NCBI GenBank assembly: GCA_027494035.1 | Contig: JAOSJQ010000001.1 | Span: 62,001-126,000, forward strand | Length of the DNA stretch: 64,000 bases | DNA from: UTCFX2 sp002050125 | Lineage (GTDB): Bacteria; Chloroflexota; Anaerolineae; Anaerolineales; UBA4823 | Direction of reading: 5' to 3' | In this document: piece by piece, positions 46,441-55,725 of the stretch | Layout: each line of letters starts with the position of its first letter | Numbering within the stretch: the stretch's first letter is position 1 | Notes under the pieces: model-generated | What the model saw: the letters and a program-made list of their open reading frames with translations, nothing else | The model's database searches: none | Told to the model about the DNA's origin: nothing | Translations under genes and position numbers: made by a program

Positions 46441-48306
46441 TTATTCCAGAACTTCTTTAATCGTCTGAGCCAGCCCCGGGTTGATGCCATTCACCAGAAT
46501 CAACTCATCTTGGGAGGCGTTCAGGATCCCTTCAATCGAACCGAACCGCGCCAACAACGCCTTGCGCCGCGTTGGACCGATCCCCGGAATTTTATCCAGA
46601 CGCGATGCCAGCCCCGCCTTTGTGCGCTGCTGGCGGTGAGCGGTGATCGCAAAACGATGCGCCTCATCGCGGATGCGCTGGACGAGGTAAAGCGCCTGCG
46701 AATGGCGCGCCAGCACCAACGGGAGCGGCTTCCCAGGTAAGAACAGTTCCTCGTTCTGTTTTGCCAGACCCGCCACTGGAATTTTTCCAGCAAGGTTGAA
46801 CTTCTCCAGCACAGCCACAGCCCGGCTCAATTGACCCTTTCCACCATCTACGATCAGTAAATCCGGCAGCCGGTAAAAAGCCTGATCCGGTTTTTTCCCG
46901 GGCGTTTCCGCGGTTTCCTGCGCGGCTTTCCAGCGGTTAAACCTCCGCGTCAGCACCTCTTCCATGCTGGCGAAATCGTCTGGTCCGCTGACGCTGCGAA
47001 TGTTAAAACGCCGGTAGAGGTTCTTCCTCGGCACACCCTGCTCGAAAACCACCATGCCCCCAACGGCTGCGGTGCCTTGAATGTTGGAAATATCATAACA
47101 CTCGACCCGCCCAAGCGGCTGCTCGAGTTCCAACGCGGCTTGAAGCTCGCCCAACGCCTGTTCCTGGCGGTGACGGTCTGCGCGCCACTGCGCCTGGAGC
47201 GCCCGCAGCGTTTCAACGGCGTTCTCCACCGCCATGTCGATCAACTCTTGCTGCAACCCCTGGTGCGGTACTACGAGTTCGACTTTTTGATCGTCGCGGC
47301 GCTGGTTCAGCCACTGGCGGATGATCTGGGCTTCCTCCACCTCGTGGGGCAGCAGCACTTGGGGAGGCACGCTGGACGTTTGGCTATAAAATTGCTTGAT
47401 AAACTCAGACATCACGTCGGCATCGCTGTTTTCCTCCGCGCCCTCGAGCAGAAAGTAATCCCTGCCAATCAGCTTTCCGCCTCTGACGAAGAAGACCTGC
47501 ACCACCGCATCGCCATCGGAACGGGCTAAAGCCAGCACGTCTGAATCGATGTAGTCGCTGGAGATGATCTTCTGGCGTTCAACCACCGCTTCAATCGCTC
47601 GGATCCGATCGCGCAGCGTTGCTGCCGTTTCATACTGCATCTCCTCGGAGGCTTTCTCCATTTTCGTCCGCAAGCGGGTGATAACGTTTTCCGTCCGTCC
47701 TTCGAGGAACTGGCACAAGTCACCGATCATCTGCCGATAACTGGCTTGGTCAATTTTCCCAATACAAGGAGCGCTGCAAAGCTTGATATCGTAATACAAA
47801 CAGGCGCGCTCGTCTTTGCCGGTGATCTCCCGATCGCACGTGAGATAAGGAAAGATGCGCCTCAGCAAGTCCAACGTCTGGTGAACCGCCCAGACGCTGG
47901 TGTAGGGACCATAATAACGCGAGCCATCCTGCACCATCTGGCGGGTCACCGTCACGGTAGGAAACGGATCCGCCCAATGCACTTTGATGTATGGGTAGCG
48001 TTTATCATCTTTCAACCGGACGTTGTAGTGCGGGCGATGCTTTTTGATCAGGTTCATCTCAAGGATCAGCGCTTCAAGCTCCGATCCTACAACAATCCAT
48101 TCAATATCCTGAATGTGCGAGACCAGCTTGCGGATGCGCGGTTCGTGATTTGCGCTGACATGAAAATAAGAGCGCACCCGGTTGCGCAAATTGACCGCCT
48201 TACCGATATAGATGACTTTCCCCGCCTCATCTTTCATCAAGTAGCAGCCCGGCTTGCTTGGCAGGCTGTTTAGGATATTGCCAATTTTCTCGTTGTGCTC
48301 AGACAT
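46441..48306 (-). CDS. uvrC: UvrABC system protein C
   Basis: The 621-residue nuclease makes both incisions in nucleotide excision repair with UvrA and UvrB. It has the GIY-YIG nuclease (KPGCYLMKDEAGKVIYIGKA, NLRNRVRSYF), the Cys-rich segment DERACLYYDIKLCSAPCIGKI, the UVR motif (about 200-235), an RNase H-like nuclease with VECYDISNIQGTAAVGGMVVF and LLIVDGGKGQLSRAVAVLE, and C-terminal helix-hairpin-helix repeats (DKIPGIGPTRRKALLARFGS). All parts are intact. It starts 12 bp after the stop of the frameshifted hypothetical gene, so the two are probably cotranscribed. Confidence 0.96.
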   Translation of the reverse strand: MSEHNEKIGNILNSLPSKPGCYLMKDEAGKVIYIGKAVNLRNRVRSYFHVSANHEPRIRKLVSHIQDIEWIVVGSELEALILEMNLIKKHRPHYNVRLKDDKRYPYIKVHWADPFPTVTVTRQMVQDGSRYYGPYTSVWAVHQTLDLLRRIFPYLTCDREITGKDERACLYYDIKLCSAPCIGKIDQASYRQMIGDLCQFLEGRTENVITRLRTKMEKASEEMQYETAATLRDRIRAIEAVVERQKIISSDYIDSDVLALARSDGDAVVQVFFVRGGKLIGRDYFLLEGAEENSDADVMSEFIKQFYSQTSSVPPQVLLPHEVEEAQIIRQWLNQRRDDQKVELVVPHQGLQQELIDMAVENAVETLRALQAQWRADRHRQEQALGELQAALELEQPLGRVECYDISNIQGTAAVGGMVVFEQGVPRKNLYRRFNIRSVSGPDDFASMEEVLTRRFNRWKAAQETAETPGKKPDQAFYRLPDLLIVDGGKGQLSRAVAVLEKFNLAGKIPVAGLAKQNEELFLPGKPLPLVLARHSQALYLVQRIRDEAHRFAITAHRQQRTKAGLASRLDKIPGIGPTRRKALLARFGSIEGILNASQDELILVNGINPGLAQTIKEVLE

Positions 48307-48318
48307 GATAAGTAAAGA

Positions 48319-48802
48319 TTATGCCAGGATGACCTGGTCGAGCAGTTCCAGCGCCGCCTTCGCCAGCGTTTCTGGTTCGCCCTGGTAAACGCCAACGATG
48401 CCGCCCTCGCCGTCCAGCACAGCCACCGCCGGCTTTGAACTGATATCGCGCAAGCTCAATGCGCGGGCGCATGCGCTCTTCCAGTCTGGCAAGATGATGA
48501 CGTAATCACCCCGGATCCACATCGCCGGAGAGCTTCTCAACCGTTTCTTTGTAAGCTTTCTTCATTTCACTTTCAGCCAAGCCGTGGAAGATTCCGGGGA
48601 TGCCGCGCAAACTGGCAATATTCGCCACGAGCACCTGGGAAGCGTCCGGATAGCGGTCTCTAACAGCCTGAGTGATTTTCTCGGACAGATATTGGGTGTC
48701 CACCCAGAGAAAAGCCAGCACCATCGGGACGCCTAATCGATCCAGCACAAACCTGCGCCCTGAGGCAATTGCCGTCAATTTTATCGGTGGGATTTTTTCC
48801 AT
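48319..48802 (-). CDS. Hypothetical protein upstream of uvrC, one frameshift
   Basis: A protein of about 160 residues reads across a break in the C run at 48509-48512 (GGGG on the coding strand; three G restore DVDPGDYVIILPDWKS). It starts at ATG 48802 with MEKIPPIKLTAIASGRRFVL. The N-terminal part VPMVLAFLWVDTQYLSEKIT and the C-terminal SSKPAVAVLDGEGGIVGVYQG are reminiscent of a thioredoxin-like fold, but there is no CxxC pair, so I only call it hypothetical. It lies 12 bp before uvrC. The gene has no obvious promoter within 50 bp. Homology searches of the corrected protein would settle the fold. Confidence 0.65.
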
Positions 48803-49043
48803 TTTCACATCAGATCAGAACAACTTGCCTCGAATTGCTGCTGATTATACCGAAGACAGATAAGAATTTCATCAGAACGTCAACTTCATGAAAACAGCAG
48901 AAGAACTCAAGGGTGAAACCGATGGGCCCCAGCCATTGTTAGCCGGGGACAAAATAAAGAGCAGCCGTAACTATGGCGCGCATTCCGTGTTTCAATAGCC
49001 GAATAAATTAACGAGCTGAGTAGACTGTTATGAGGAGGATGAA

Positions 49044-49679
49044 ATGACTTTCGAAATATTCTGCATGACTCTGATTGCGCTTTTCTTTGGTATGGCGGTT
49101 TGTTTCAATGGGTATCGCTGGTTTATCATCTTGCTGCCGATCCTGGGATTCTTCTTTGGTTTTGGACTTGGCGCTCACACTGTGACCGCGATCTTTGAGG
49201 GAGGGTTTCTGAGCACAATTACGAGTTGGGTGGTGGGTTTTGGCGTTGCTCTGGTGTTCGCGGCGCTTTCATATTTGTTCTATTTTGTTGGCGTCGCTTT
49301 GATCGGGGGTTCGCTTGGCTACGCCCTGGGCGTCGGCTTTATGGGGCTGATTGGGATCAACTTCAGCCTGCTCGTCTGGCTGGTCGGCATGGCGCTCGGG
49401 GTAGTTTTTGCTATCGCCACACTGGCGCTCAACATTCAGAAATATGTGATCATCATCTATACCGCTTTGGCAGGCGCGGCAGTGATCGTAGGCTCTTTCC
49501 TGTTCGCGTTTGGCGTCATTCAACCGGTTGATGTGGGCTTCAATGCGGTCGGAAAAGTCATCGCGAACTCGACGATCTGGCTGATTATCTTTGTGGTGCT
49601 CGCCGTCCTGGGTCTTGTCTCGCAGCTCTACGCCAACCGAACCTACGAGCTTGCCCCTCCGGAAAGCCCCATCGCCTGA
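49044..49679 (+). CDS. DUF4203-like polytopic membrane protein
   Basis: The 211-residue protein has about seven membrane segments spread through its length and very few charged residues except near the C-terminus. The pattern of Gly- and Phe-rich helices (GFFFGFGLGAHTV, GGSLGYALGVGFMGLIG) fits the DUF4203/TM7S3-like family, whose function is unknown. GAGGAGG lies before the ATG. The gene stands alone: a 235-bp upstream gap without clear genes and a strong terminator at 49698 mark a monocistronic unit. A short open frame of 36 codons near 48888 in the gap has no ribosome site and is not reported as a gene. Confidence 0.72.
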   Translation: MTFEIFCMTLIALFFGMAVCFNGYRWFIILLPILGFFFGFGLGAHTVTAIFEGGFLSTITSWVVGFGVALVFAALSYLFYFVGVALIGGSLGYALGVGFMGLIGINFSLLVWLVGMALGVVFAIATLALNIQKYVIIIYTALAGAAVIVGSFLFAFGVIQPVDVGFNAVGKVIANSTIWLIIFVVLAVLGLVSQLYANRTYELAPPESPIA

Positions 49680-49697
49680 CCAACGCGCACACAGACT

Positions 49698-49740
49698 TCA
49701 GGACCAGCTTCGGTTTTGGCGCTGGTCCTGACTTTTTAAT
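49698..49740 (+). terminator. Intrinsic terminator after the DUF4203-like gene
   Basis: An 11-bp perfect stem, TCAGGACCAGC at 49698-49708 and GCTGGTCCTGA at 49721-49731, is followed by CTTTTT. Confidence 0.88.
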
Positions 49741-49758
49741 CGCAGCGGCAGCGAACGC

Positions 49759-50798
49759 CTAGTCCGCGTTGGAATTAGCGGGTATGACTTTGATTTCGAA
49801 GAGCCTGGGCCAGTACTTGCCGGTGATAAAAAGCCGTCCGCTATCTAGATCGTAAGCGATTCCGTTGGGGACTTCCGCTGCGACAAGCTCCTCGGGAGTT
49901 AGCAGCCCGCCGATATCGATCCACCCTTTGACCCGCCCGCTGCTGGGATCGATGGCGCGATGCAGGAGGTCTGATAAACGTTCGCCCAAACCTCCCCTGC
50001 AACAAATTCCAGTTCATTGAGCCGCGTTACCGGCGTTTCATGATTCCGAACCTGAACCGCTGAAATTGTCTTTTGGTCCTCTTTAGAAAGCCAGTAAAGC
50101 TGGTCCGAACCATCGCTCATGATCAGATTCTGCCCGTCATCCGTCAGCCCCCAGCCTTCGGTCGCATAAGCAAAAGTGCCGGTCATCCCCAGGCTGCTCG
50201 GATCGTAGATAAAGCCGGTATGTTCTTTCCAGGTAAGCTGAAAGAGCCGCCCATCAAGCAACGCTAATCCCTCGGCGAAATAAGCCTCGGGAATCTCTCT
50301 GGACAATTCCACCTGCCCGGTCTCGAGGTCCACAATTCGAACCGCGGAGGCGCCGTATAAGCCCGTGCTTTCATACATCACCCCGTCCGCGTACACCAGC
50401 CCCTGGGTGTACGCTTGCGGATCGTGAGGGTAAGTGTTGATCACCTCGTGAGAATAAACCGGCAGATCTTCGGCAAATTCGAGCCATGGACAAACGTAGG
50501 TGAAAACCGCCGGCTGCTGACTTGAAGCCGGCGCAAGCGGCACCCTGCCCGGTCCCAATTGAGGCGGGTTGGCGGTTGCCAACGCCGCAGCCGTGGACGG
50601 CAAGTCCGGTGGCTGCGGGTAAGCCGGCATCGCAGGCATCTCGGGAGGCGGATAGGGTGTCGGGGACGCCGGGGCGCGCGTCGCCCTCGCCAGAGAGATC
50701 GTCGGATTGCTTTTATGAGGTGTCTGCCCGACGCTGCAAGCGGCGCTCGCCAACAAAACCGCAATGGATAGCAGCCGCCAGATAACTTTTCCACTCAT
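49759..50798 (-). CDS. Glutaminyl-peptide cyclotransferase (plant type), lipoprotein, one frameshift
   Basis: A lipoprotein of about 346 residues. The signal peptide ends in the lipobox SAACS with Cys 21. A Pro/Ala-rich linker (about 30-95) precedes a beta-propeller-type domain with the family segments YPHDPQAYTQGLVYADGVMYESTG, YFAEGLALLDGRLFQLTW, GWGLTDDGQNLIMSDG and LNELEFVAGEVWANVYQ. These enzymes form pyroglutamate at the N-terminus of peptides and act outside the cell. The frame breaks near 49970-49973; adding one G restores VYQDLLHRAIDPSSG and the C-terminal segment to PNGIAYDLDSGRLFITGK. It faces the DUF4203 gene with a terminator between. Confidence 0.85.
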
Positions 50799-50908
50799 AA
50801 AACGGGATTATACTCAATCAGCCACATTTCACGCTGAATTCGCCGGTTCGCGATTTATAATGATTGCTGAGTGATCGTCGCTCTCAAACTGATTAAGGAG
50901 ATTATTTG

Positions 50909-52924
50909 ATGGGATTTCACGGCGCCGGCTGGTGGAGCTACCTCAGCGCCTCGGAGGAGAAACCCCGGGTAACCTGGGCATTGCTGCGCCGGGTGTTCAA
51001 TTACTCCAAACCATACCGCAAAGAATTAACTGGCATGCTGCTCGCGATCCTGGCGGGCACGAGCTTGACTCTGGTTACGCCATTAATCTTGCGCACACTG
51101 ATCGATCAAACCATCCCCCAAAAGAACCTGCAGCAACTGGTCTGGTTAGCGCTGGGGTTACTGGTCGTACCGGCGCTCGGCGGTTTGATCAACGTTTTTC
51201 AGCGCCGGTTGAATGCCCGCGTCGGGGAGGGCGTGATTTTTGATCTGCGCGTGGCGCTGTTCGCCCGCCTGCAGCGCATGTCGCTGCGCTTCTTCACCAA
51301 CACCCGCGTCGGCGAATTGATGAGCCGCCTGAACAACGACGTCGTCGGCGCCCAAAACGCGATCACCAGCACAATCGTGGGGATCATTACCAACATCGTA
51401 CAAGCTACGGCGGTGTTGATCGTGATGCTGCGGTTGGAGTGGCGTCTGACCATCATCAGCGTCTTGATTCTGCCGCTTTTCATCCTGGCGGCGCGCCAGA
51501 TGGGCAGCCGGCTGCGCACCATCGCGCGCCAGGCGATGGACGCCAACGCCCAGATGAACGCCATGATGAACGAAACGCTCAACATTGGCGGGGCGCTGCT
51601 GGTGAAGCTGTTCGGCAGGACTGATCTTGAGGTCGAACGATTCAAGAACCGCGCTTCGACCGTGCGCGATATCGGAATAAACCGCGCGGTTTTGGGCACC
51701 TTCTTTTTCGTCATCATTGGGCTGCTCAGCGCGGTGGGCACCGCCCTGGTGTATGGATTGGGCGGCTACCTGGTAATCCGGGAGGTGTTCACCATCGGTA
51801 CGATCGTGGCGTTTGGCGCCTACCTGACCAGCCTGTACAGCGCACTCCAGGGTCTGGCAAACTCGCCGGTCGAATTCGCGACATCGATCGTCAGTTTCGA
51901 GCGGGTCTTCGAGGTGATCGATCTGCCGCCGGAGATCGAACAAAAACCCGACGCCCTCATCCTTCAGAATGTGCGCGGCGAGCTAGAATTCGAGCAGGTA
52001 TCTTTTCGTTACGATCTGGACACCCTGCCTCTGCTCAGCCAGGTGGAAAGACACGGCTCGCTCAGCAGCGTGACCACGGCGCTGTCCGGGACAAAGGTCG
52101 AGACGAAGCCAGTTCGCGATGCGCCGCCCGCGGACGGGAATGGAAGCGCCCAGCCTCCCGCGCTCCTCGACCGCCCATTGCCGGCTGAAGCCGAAGAAGA
52201 GAGCGAACCGCGCAGCCAGGCGCGCTTGAACGCGCTGGAGGATATCTCGTTCGCTGTCCATCCGGGGCAGCTCCTTGCGCTGGTGGGTCCCAGCGGAGCC
52301 GGCAAAACTACCCTGACCTACCTGATACCGCGCCTTTACGACCCCTCCAGCGGACGGATCCGCATCGACGGGCACGATCTGCGCGACGTTACCCTCGACT
52401 CGCTTTCGAACCAGATCGGCATGGTTACCCAGGAAACGCACCTTTTCCACGACACCATCCGCACAAACCTGCTTTATGCAAAGCTGGACGCCACACAAGC
52501 GGAGCTTGAAGCAGCCTGCCGGAGCGCCAACATCCACGAATTCATTTCCGAACTGCCCGAGCGTTACGATACGGTGGTTGGCGAACGCGGCTATCGGTTG
52601 AGCGGGGGCGAGAAGCAGCGCCTAGCGCTGGCGCGCGTGATCCTTAAAAACCCCGCCATCCTGGTGCTGGACGAGGCGACCAGCCACCTGGACAGCGAAT
52701 CGGAGCTTCTTATCCAGGAAGCGCTAAAACGCATCATGACCGGGCGAACCAGCATCGTGATCGCTCATCGCTTAAGCACTATTCTGGCTGCCGATTCGAT
52801 CTTGGTGATGGACCGCGGCAGAATCGCCGAACGCGGCGCCCACCAACAACTGCTCCAGCTTGGCGGGATTTATACCAGCCTGTACGAGACCCAGTTCAAC
52901 CGCCAGGCTGAAGGGCGGGCGTGA
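50909..52924 (+). CDS. ABC exporter (half-transporter) with a long insertion in the nucleotide-binding domain
   Basis: A fused membrane/ATPase half-transporter of 671 residues, type IV exporter fold. Six membrane segments lie between about 45 and 320, with the coupling-helix pattern MRFFTNTRVGELMSRLNNDV-like at SLRFFTNTRVGELMSRL. The ATPase has Walker A GPSGAGKTTLTYLIPR, Q-loop GMVTQETHLFHDTI, signature LSGGEKQRLALARVIL, Walker B LVLDEATSHLDSES and H-loop VIAHRLSTIL. Between the A-loop (FEQVSFRYD) and LEDISFAVHPG lies an insertion of about 75 residues, Pro/Ala/Glu-rich, normally only a few residues long. It would sit beside the nucleotide site and may be regulatory. AAGGAG lies before the ATG at 50909. 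The substrate is unknown; no partner gene is adjacent, so a homodimer is likely. Confidence 0.92.
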   Translation: MGFHGAGWWSYLSASEEKPRVTWALLRRVFNYSKPYRKELTGMLLAILAGTSLTLVTPLILRTLIDQTIPQKNLQQLVWLALGLLVVPALGGLINVFQRRLNARVGEGVIFDLRVALFARLQRMSLRFFTNTRVGELMSRLNNDVVGAQNAITSTIVGIITNIVQATAVLIVMLRLEWRLTIISVLILPLFILAARQMGSRLRTIARQAMDANAQMNAMMNETLNIGGALLVKLFGRTDLEVERFKNRASTVRDIGINRAVLGTFFFVIIGLLSAVGTALVYGLGGYLVIREVFTIGTIVAFGAYLTSLYSALQGLANSPVEFATSIVSFERVFEVIDLPPEIEQKPDALILQNVRGELEFEQVSFRYDLDTLPLLSQVERHGSLSSVTTALSGTKVETKPVRDAPPADGNGSAQPPALLDRPLPAEAEEESEPRSQARLNALEDISFAVHPGQLLALVGPSGAGKTTLTYLIPRLYDPSSGRIRIDGHDLRDVTLDSLSNQIGMVTQETHLFHDTIRTNLLYAKLDATQAELEAACRSANIHEFISELPERYDTVVGERGYRLSGGEKQRLALARVILKNPAILVLDEATSHLDSESELLIQEALKRIMTGRTSIVIAHRLSTILAADSILVMDRGRIAERGAHQQLLQLGGIYTSLYETQFNRQAEGRA

Positions 52925-53070
52925 AGTGCAAAGCACATCTGGTGCACGCAAATTGGTTCAGGCTGCAAGGTCGCAGGGCAGGCTCGGCAAGGCTCAGCCG
53001 CGGGGCAGAATCCCCGCCGCCTGCCGCCAGCCGTGTTAGCCGGCTTTGTGCCCTTGAATGACTCGATAAA

Positions 53071-53508
53071 CTACAGCCCCAGAGCGGGGTCGAGCGCAAG
53101 GCTGCCCGCGCCCATAAATAACAGCGCCAAAGCCATCGCCAGCAGTGCAAAGTCGAGTTCCCAGCCGGAACCCTGTTGACCCACGAACCCGACCTTCATG
53201 AAGCCTCTCTTGGCGACAAAAATCGCTACGAGCATATTAATGATGAACCCGACTGCCATAATGCGCGTCCCCAGACCGAGGATGATCAGCACCGAACCGA
53301 ACGTCTCGAGTAACGCCACGACCCAGGCAAAGAGCGTAGGCAGCGGGACGCCCATCTGCTTGAGGAATCCGCTAAAGCCAGCCGTGCCTTTCGATGGCGA
53401 GTTGGGATTGAGTTTGGGCAATCCGTGAACGAGGAAGATGATTCCCATACCCAGGCGTAGAAACAACAAGCCCCAATCGCTTAAAGGTGCGAATATGCTC
53501 TCCAACAT
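53071..53508 (-). CDS. DoxX family membrane protein
   Basis: The 145-residue protein has four membrane segments and the DoxX pattern: LLFLRLGMGIIFLVHGLPKLNPNS, an amphipathic loop with FSGFLKQMGVPLPTLFAWVVALLETFGSVLIILG and TRIMAVGFIINMLVAIFVAKRG. DoxX-like proteins are small integral membrane proteins, some linked to quinone-linked oxidation or thiol stress. AAAGGAG lies before the ATG, in minus orientation. It is followed by a 146-bp gap to the ABC exporter end, with no terminator seen. No partner oxidase is near. Confidence 0.87.
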   Translation of the reverse strand: MLESIFAPLSDWGLLFLRLGMGIIFLVHGLPKLNPNSPSKGTAGFSGFLKQMGVPLPTLFAWVVALLETFGSVLIILGLGTRIMAVGFIINMLVAIFVAKRGFMKVGFVGQQGSGWELDFALLAMALALLFMGAGSLALDPALGL

Positions 53509-53693
53509 CGTTATCCTCCTTTATATATTGAAAAGTGGGATTAGTATTGTTGCAACGCACGGGCTAATGATAAGTCCGGCGCTGTAATCAGAGCAATTAT
53601 ACCGGATAACGACAGATTTTAGCGGAAAGGGGGAGCAGAAAAAAATCCGCAGCGAGGAAAATGCCGGAACCCTGTTTCATTTCTGTTCCAGCA

Positions 53694-53887
53694 TCAGCCC
53701 GGGTTTTCCTCAGTTCTTGCGCCGATAAACAAAGCAATGCTGATGCCGATCAGTACAGCTGCGACCAGCGAGAATACAATATTTGCCGGACCCCATTTCA
53801 TCACCAAACCGACGCTGTTAACCAGCAGAAGCACAAAGCCTAACAGGCTTATTGCCAAACCAATTGTATACCTTTTTTGTTTATCAT
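53694..53887 (-). CDS. Small two-helix membrane protein, one frameshift
   Basis: After adding one A to the coding-strand run opposite 53873-53878, the frame reads 64 residues: MINKKRYTIGLAISLLGFV, a second hydrophobic block (NIVFSLVAAVLIGISIALFIG) and the end ARTEENPG. Two membrane helices are separated by a short loop with VMKWGPA. GAAGGGG lies eight bases before the ATG. As printed, the frame stops after 12 codons. The clear ribosome site and the two helices suggest a real small gene. I do not recognise the family. Confidence 0.58.
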
Positions 53888-54021
53888 TTCTAATTCCCCT
53901 TCTGATGTACCGGTAAGAGCAATAAGAATGCGCTTGGCGGTGTGCGTTAGCGGCGGACGGGGAGCGAGGGAAAATGTGTGTCAGCCGCTACGAATCTCTA
54001 TCCACAGTGTTGGGCAGCTTT

Positions 54022-54810
54022 TTATTCCGCTAAAACAGAATTTATTGTCTGCTTCATTTTCATAGGTTCAGCTATACACGGAATCACTTGATGAGTTCCG
54101 CCGCTACCGCTTATTACTAAAGTACCATAATTTAATAGCCGCCCTAATAAGCTTTGATTTATTTGTATGCTTTCAACTTTTCCTAGGACGAGTTCAAGAG
54201 AGCTTCTTCTAATTATTCCAACCTTTGCTATAACACGCTTATCTGTGAGAGCAAACTCAGTAAATGCTTTTATTAAAAATGCCCGTAATAATCCAATTCC
54301 TGCTATCACCCATAGAAGAAAGCCACAAATAAAAAAATTATTTGTGTCAAGTGATGCTAGGAAAGCAAAGGCAAATAGAATCAAGGATGATAAATAAACC
54401 ACCCAATGGATCTTTGCTACAGCAAGCACCCTTTCATTAGGTAATATGATTGATTTTACATATTCACCAACATTTTTTGTTGGAATGGTAGGAAGACGCT
54501 GCAAGACTGATTCGCTTGATATTGGCGATTGCGCTTTAGTCGTCACTGATGATAATTGTTGCTCCAAAGGGAAAAGATCACTTGTGAGCTTATTGAATAA
54601 CTGATTTGCTTTTTCATTTTCAGGGTTTATTCGAAGAATTTGTTGTAGGCACTGGATGCGTTCTTGGTCATTATTGCAAACGTTATACATCCATCCCCAA
54701 GCGCGCTCGCTATTTTGGTTTTGTTTAATTACCACAATAAAAATCCTGCGTGCTTCGTCACGTTTTCCGGCACGATATGCCGTAATCCCTTGTTGAAGTA
54801 AATCGTCCAT
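54022..54810 (-). CDS. TPR and bacterial PH domain membrane protein (AT-rich)
   Basis: The 262-residue protein (from ATG 54810, with GGAAGGGG before it) has an N-terminal TPR-like helical part (about 1-85, ITAYRAGKRDEARRIFIVVIKQ, then INPENEKANQLF). Two membrane helices lie in the middle (VVYLSSLILFAFAFLASL and FFICGFLLWVIAGIGLL), and a bacterial PH domain of the YdbS/YdbT type follows them (TDKRVIAKVGIIRRSSLELVLGKVESI, then LLNYGTLVISGSGG). Its base composition is visibly richer in A and T than the rest of the window, with many ATT and TTT codons, so it is a candidate for recent transfer. The neighbouring genes are unrelated. The role of bPH proteins is not settled; they may bind membranes or stress signals. 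Confidence 0.8.
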   Translation of the reverse strand: MDDLLQQGITAYRAGKRDEARRIFIVVIKQNQNSERAWGWMYNVCNNDQERIQCLQQILRINPENEKANQLFNKLTSDLFPLEQQLSSVTTKAQSPISSESVLQRLPTIPTKNVGEYVKSIILPNERVLAVAKIHWVVYLSSLILFAFAFLASLDTNNFFICGFLLWVIAGIGLLRAFLIKAFTEFALTDKRVIAKVGIIRRSSLELVLGKVESIQINQSLLGRLLNYGTLVISGSGGTHQVIPCIAEPMKMKQTINSVLAE

Positions 54811-54825
54811 AGTTTCCCCTTCCAC

Positions 54826-55098
54826 TACTTTGTTATGCAGGGTTATCGCCCGACTATCATTACTTAAACTTACACTTCACGGCAATTATTCCCAATAACC
54901 AGGGGCGAAATGGCTCTTCTACTGCAACTATGTTCGCTTATCACAAACAAAAAATTATGAGCAAATCTTAAAATATTATAAGCCAAGTCATAATGCATCA
55001 TACTCTCAATTCTGTAAGTCACACCTCAATGACCAATCCATCCTCCCCAAAACTAAAAAACTCGCCCTCTCTCCTTCGCGGCGCGCCCCGTTCGAAGC
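54826..55098. other. AT-rich intergenic stretch
   Basis: I see no gene, RNA or clear promoter here. The region is AT-rich like the gene on its left and switches to a very GC-rich sequence near 55070. I looked for integron recombination sites and tRNA ends because of the sharp composition edge and found none that convinced me. Confidence 0.5.
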
Positions 55099-55110
55099 GC
55101 GGCTATGCCT

Positions 55111-55599
55111 TCACGCGACGATTTTCTTCCAGTCCAGGTTTTGGGTGGTGTTGAACAGCCGGTGATCGTCGTCCACTTCGTGAAATTCCAAATTCAGGAA
55201 GGTCTTTTCCGCCAGTGTCCGGGTTTCGTCCAGCGGCACGACCGTGTCGCCTCTCCCATGGTAGACCACCGTCGGGACGTCGATCGGCGCGGGCGGGCGC
55301 TCGGCGAATTCGGGCAGGAACAACGCCGGCGCGAGCAGGATCTGTTTGCGCACCCGCCCCGGGTGGCTGGTGCTAAACAACGCGGCCATCAAGCCGCCCA
55401 AACTGGAACCGATCACCGTCCAGTCGTCGCCCTCAGCCAGATAGCCGAGCAGAGCCTGCATGCGCTCCGGCAGGTCGCCGCGGAAATCCGGGGTCAGCAT
55501 CTCCGGGAAAATGCCGCGCAGCAACACCGCCTTATCGCCCTGGCTGCTGCCCTCCAAACCGTGGATTAAGATCGTTCTTTTAGGGTTGAATGGTTTCAT
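55111..55599 (-). CDS. Alpha/beta hydrolase, YqiA-like esterase
   Basis: The 162-residue protein is a small serine hydrolase. The oxyanion region is ILIHGLEGSSQGDKAVLL, the nucleophile elbow is GSSLGGLMAALF, the acid is the Asp of YHGRGDTVVPLDET and the His is in VDDDHRLFN. The size and the DWTVIGSSLGGL pattern fit YqiA/RBBP9-type hydrolases, which act on short acyl esters in the cytoplasm. ATG 55599 is the likely start; a second in-frame ATG three codons earlier is possible. No good ribosome site is seen. The gene is GC-rich compared with the bPH gene on its left. Confidence 0.83.
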   Translation of the reverse strand: MKPFNPKRTILIHGLEGSSQGDKAVLLRGIFPEMLTPDFRGDLPERMQALLGYLAEGDDWTVIGSSLGGLMAALFSTSHPGRVRKQILLAPALFLPEFAERPPAPIDVPTVVYHGRGDTVVPLDETRTLAEKTFLNLEFHEVDDDHRLFNTTQNLDWKKIVA

Positions 55600-55725
55600 A
55601 ATGGTCAATTGTAACTGATATTGCGCGGGGTCTCGTTTGCGCCGCGTGCTCGACCCACGGCGTTTCCGCCAAACCCCGCTCGGGTGGTTGGCTGTGATCG
55701 GAAAGCGGCGCTTCCCCCGGGCGTT

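Noticed and set aside
48888..48998. Short open frame of 36 codons before the DUF4203-like gene
   Set aside because: No ribosome site and no recognisable product; likely chance.
54826..55110. Integron site or tRNA at the composition edge
   Set aside because: I could not fold a cloverleaf or identify paired attC core sites; only AT-rich sequence is seen.
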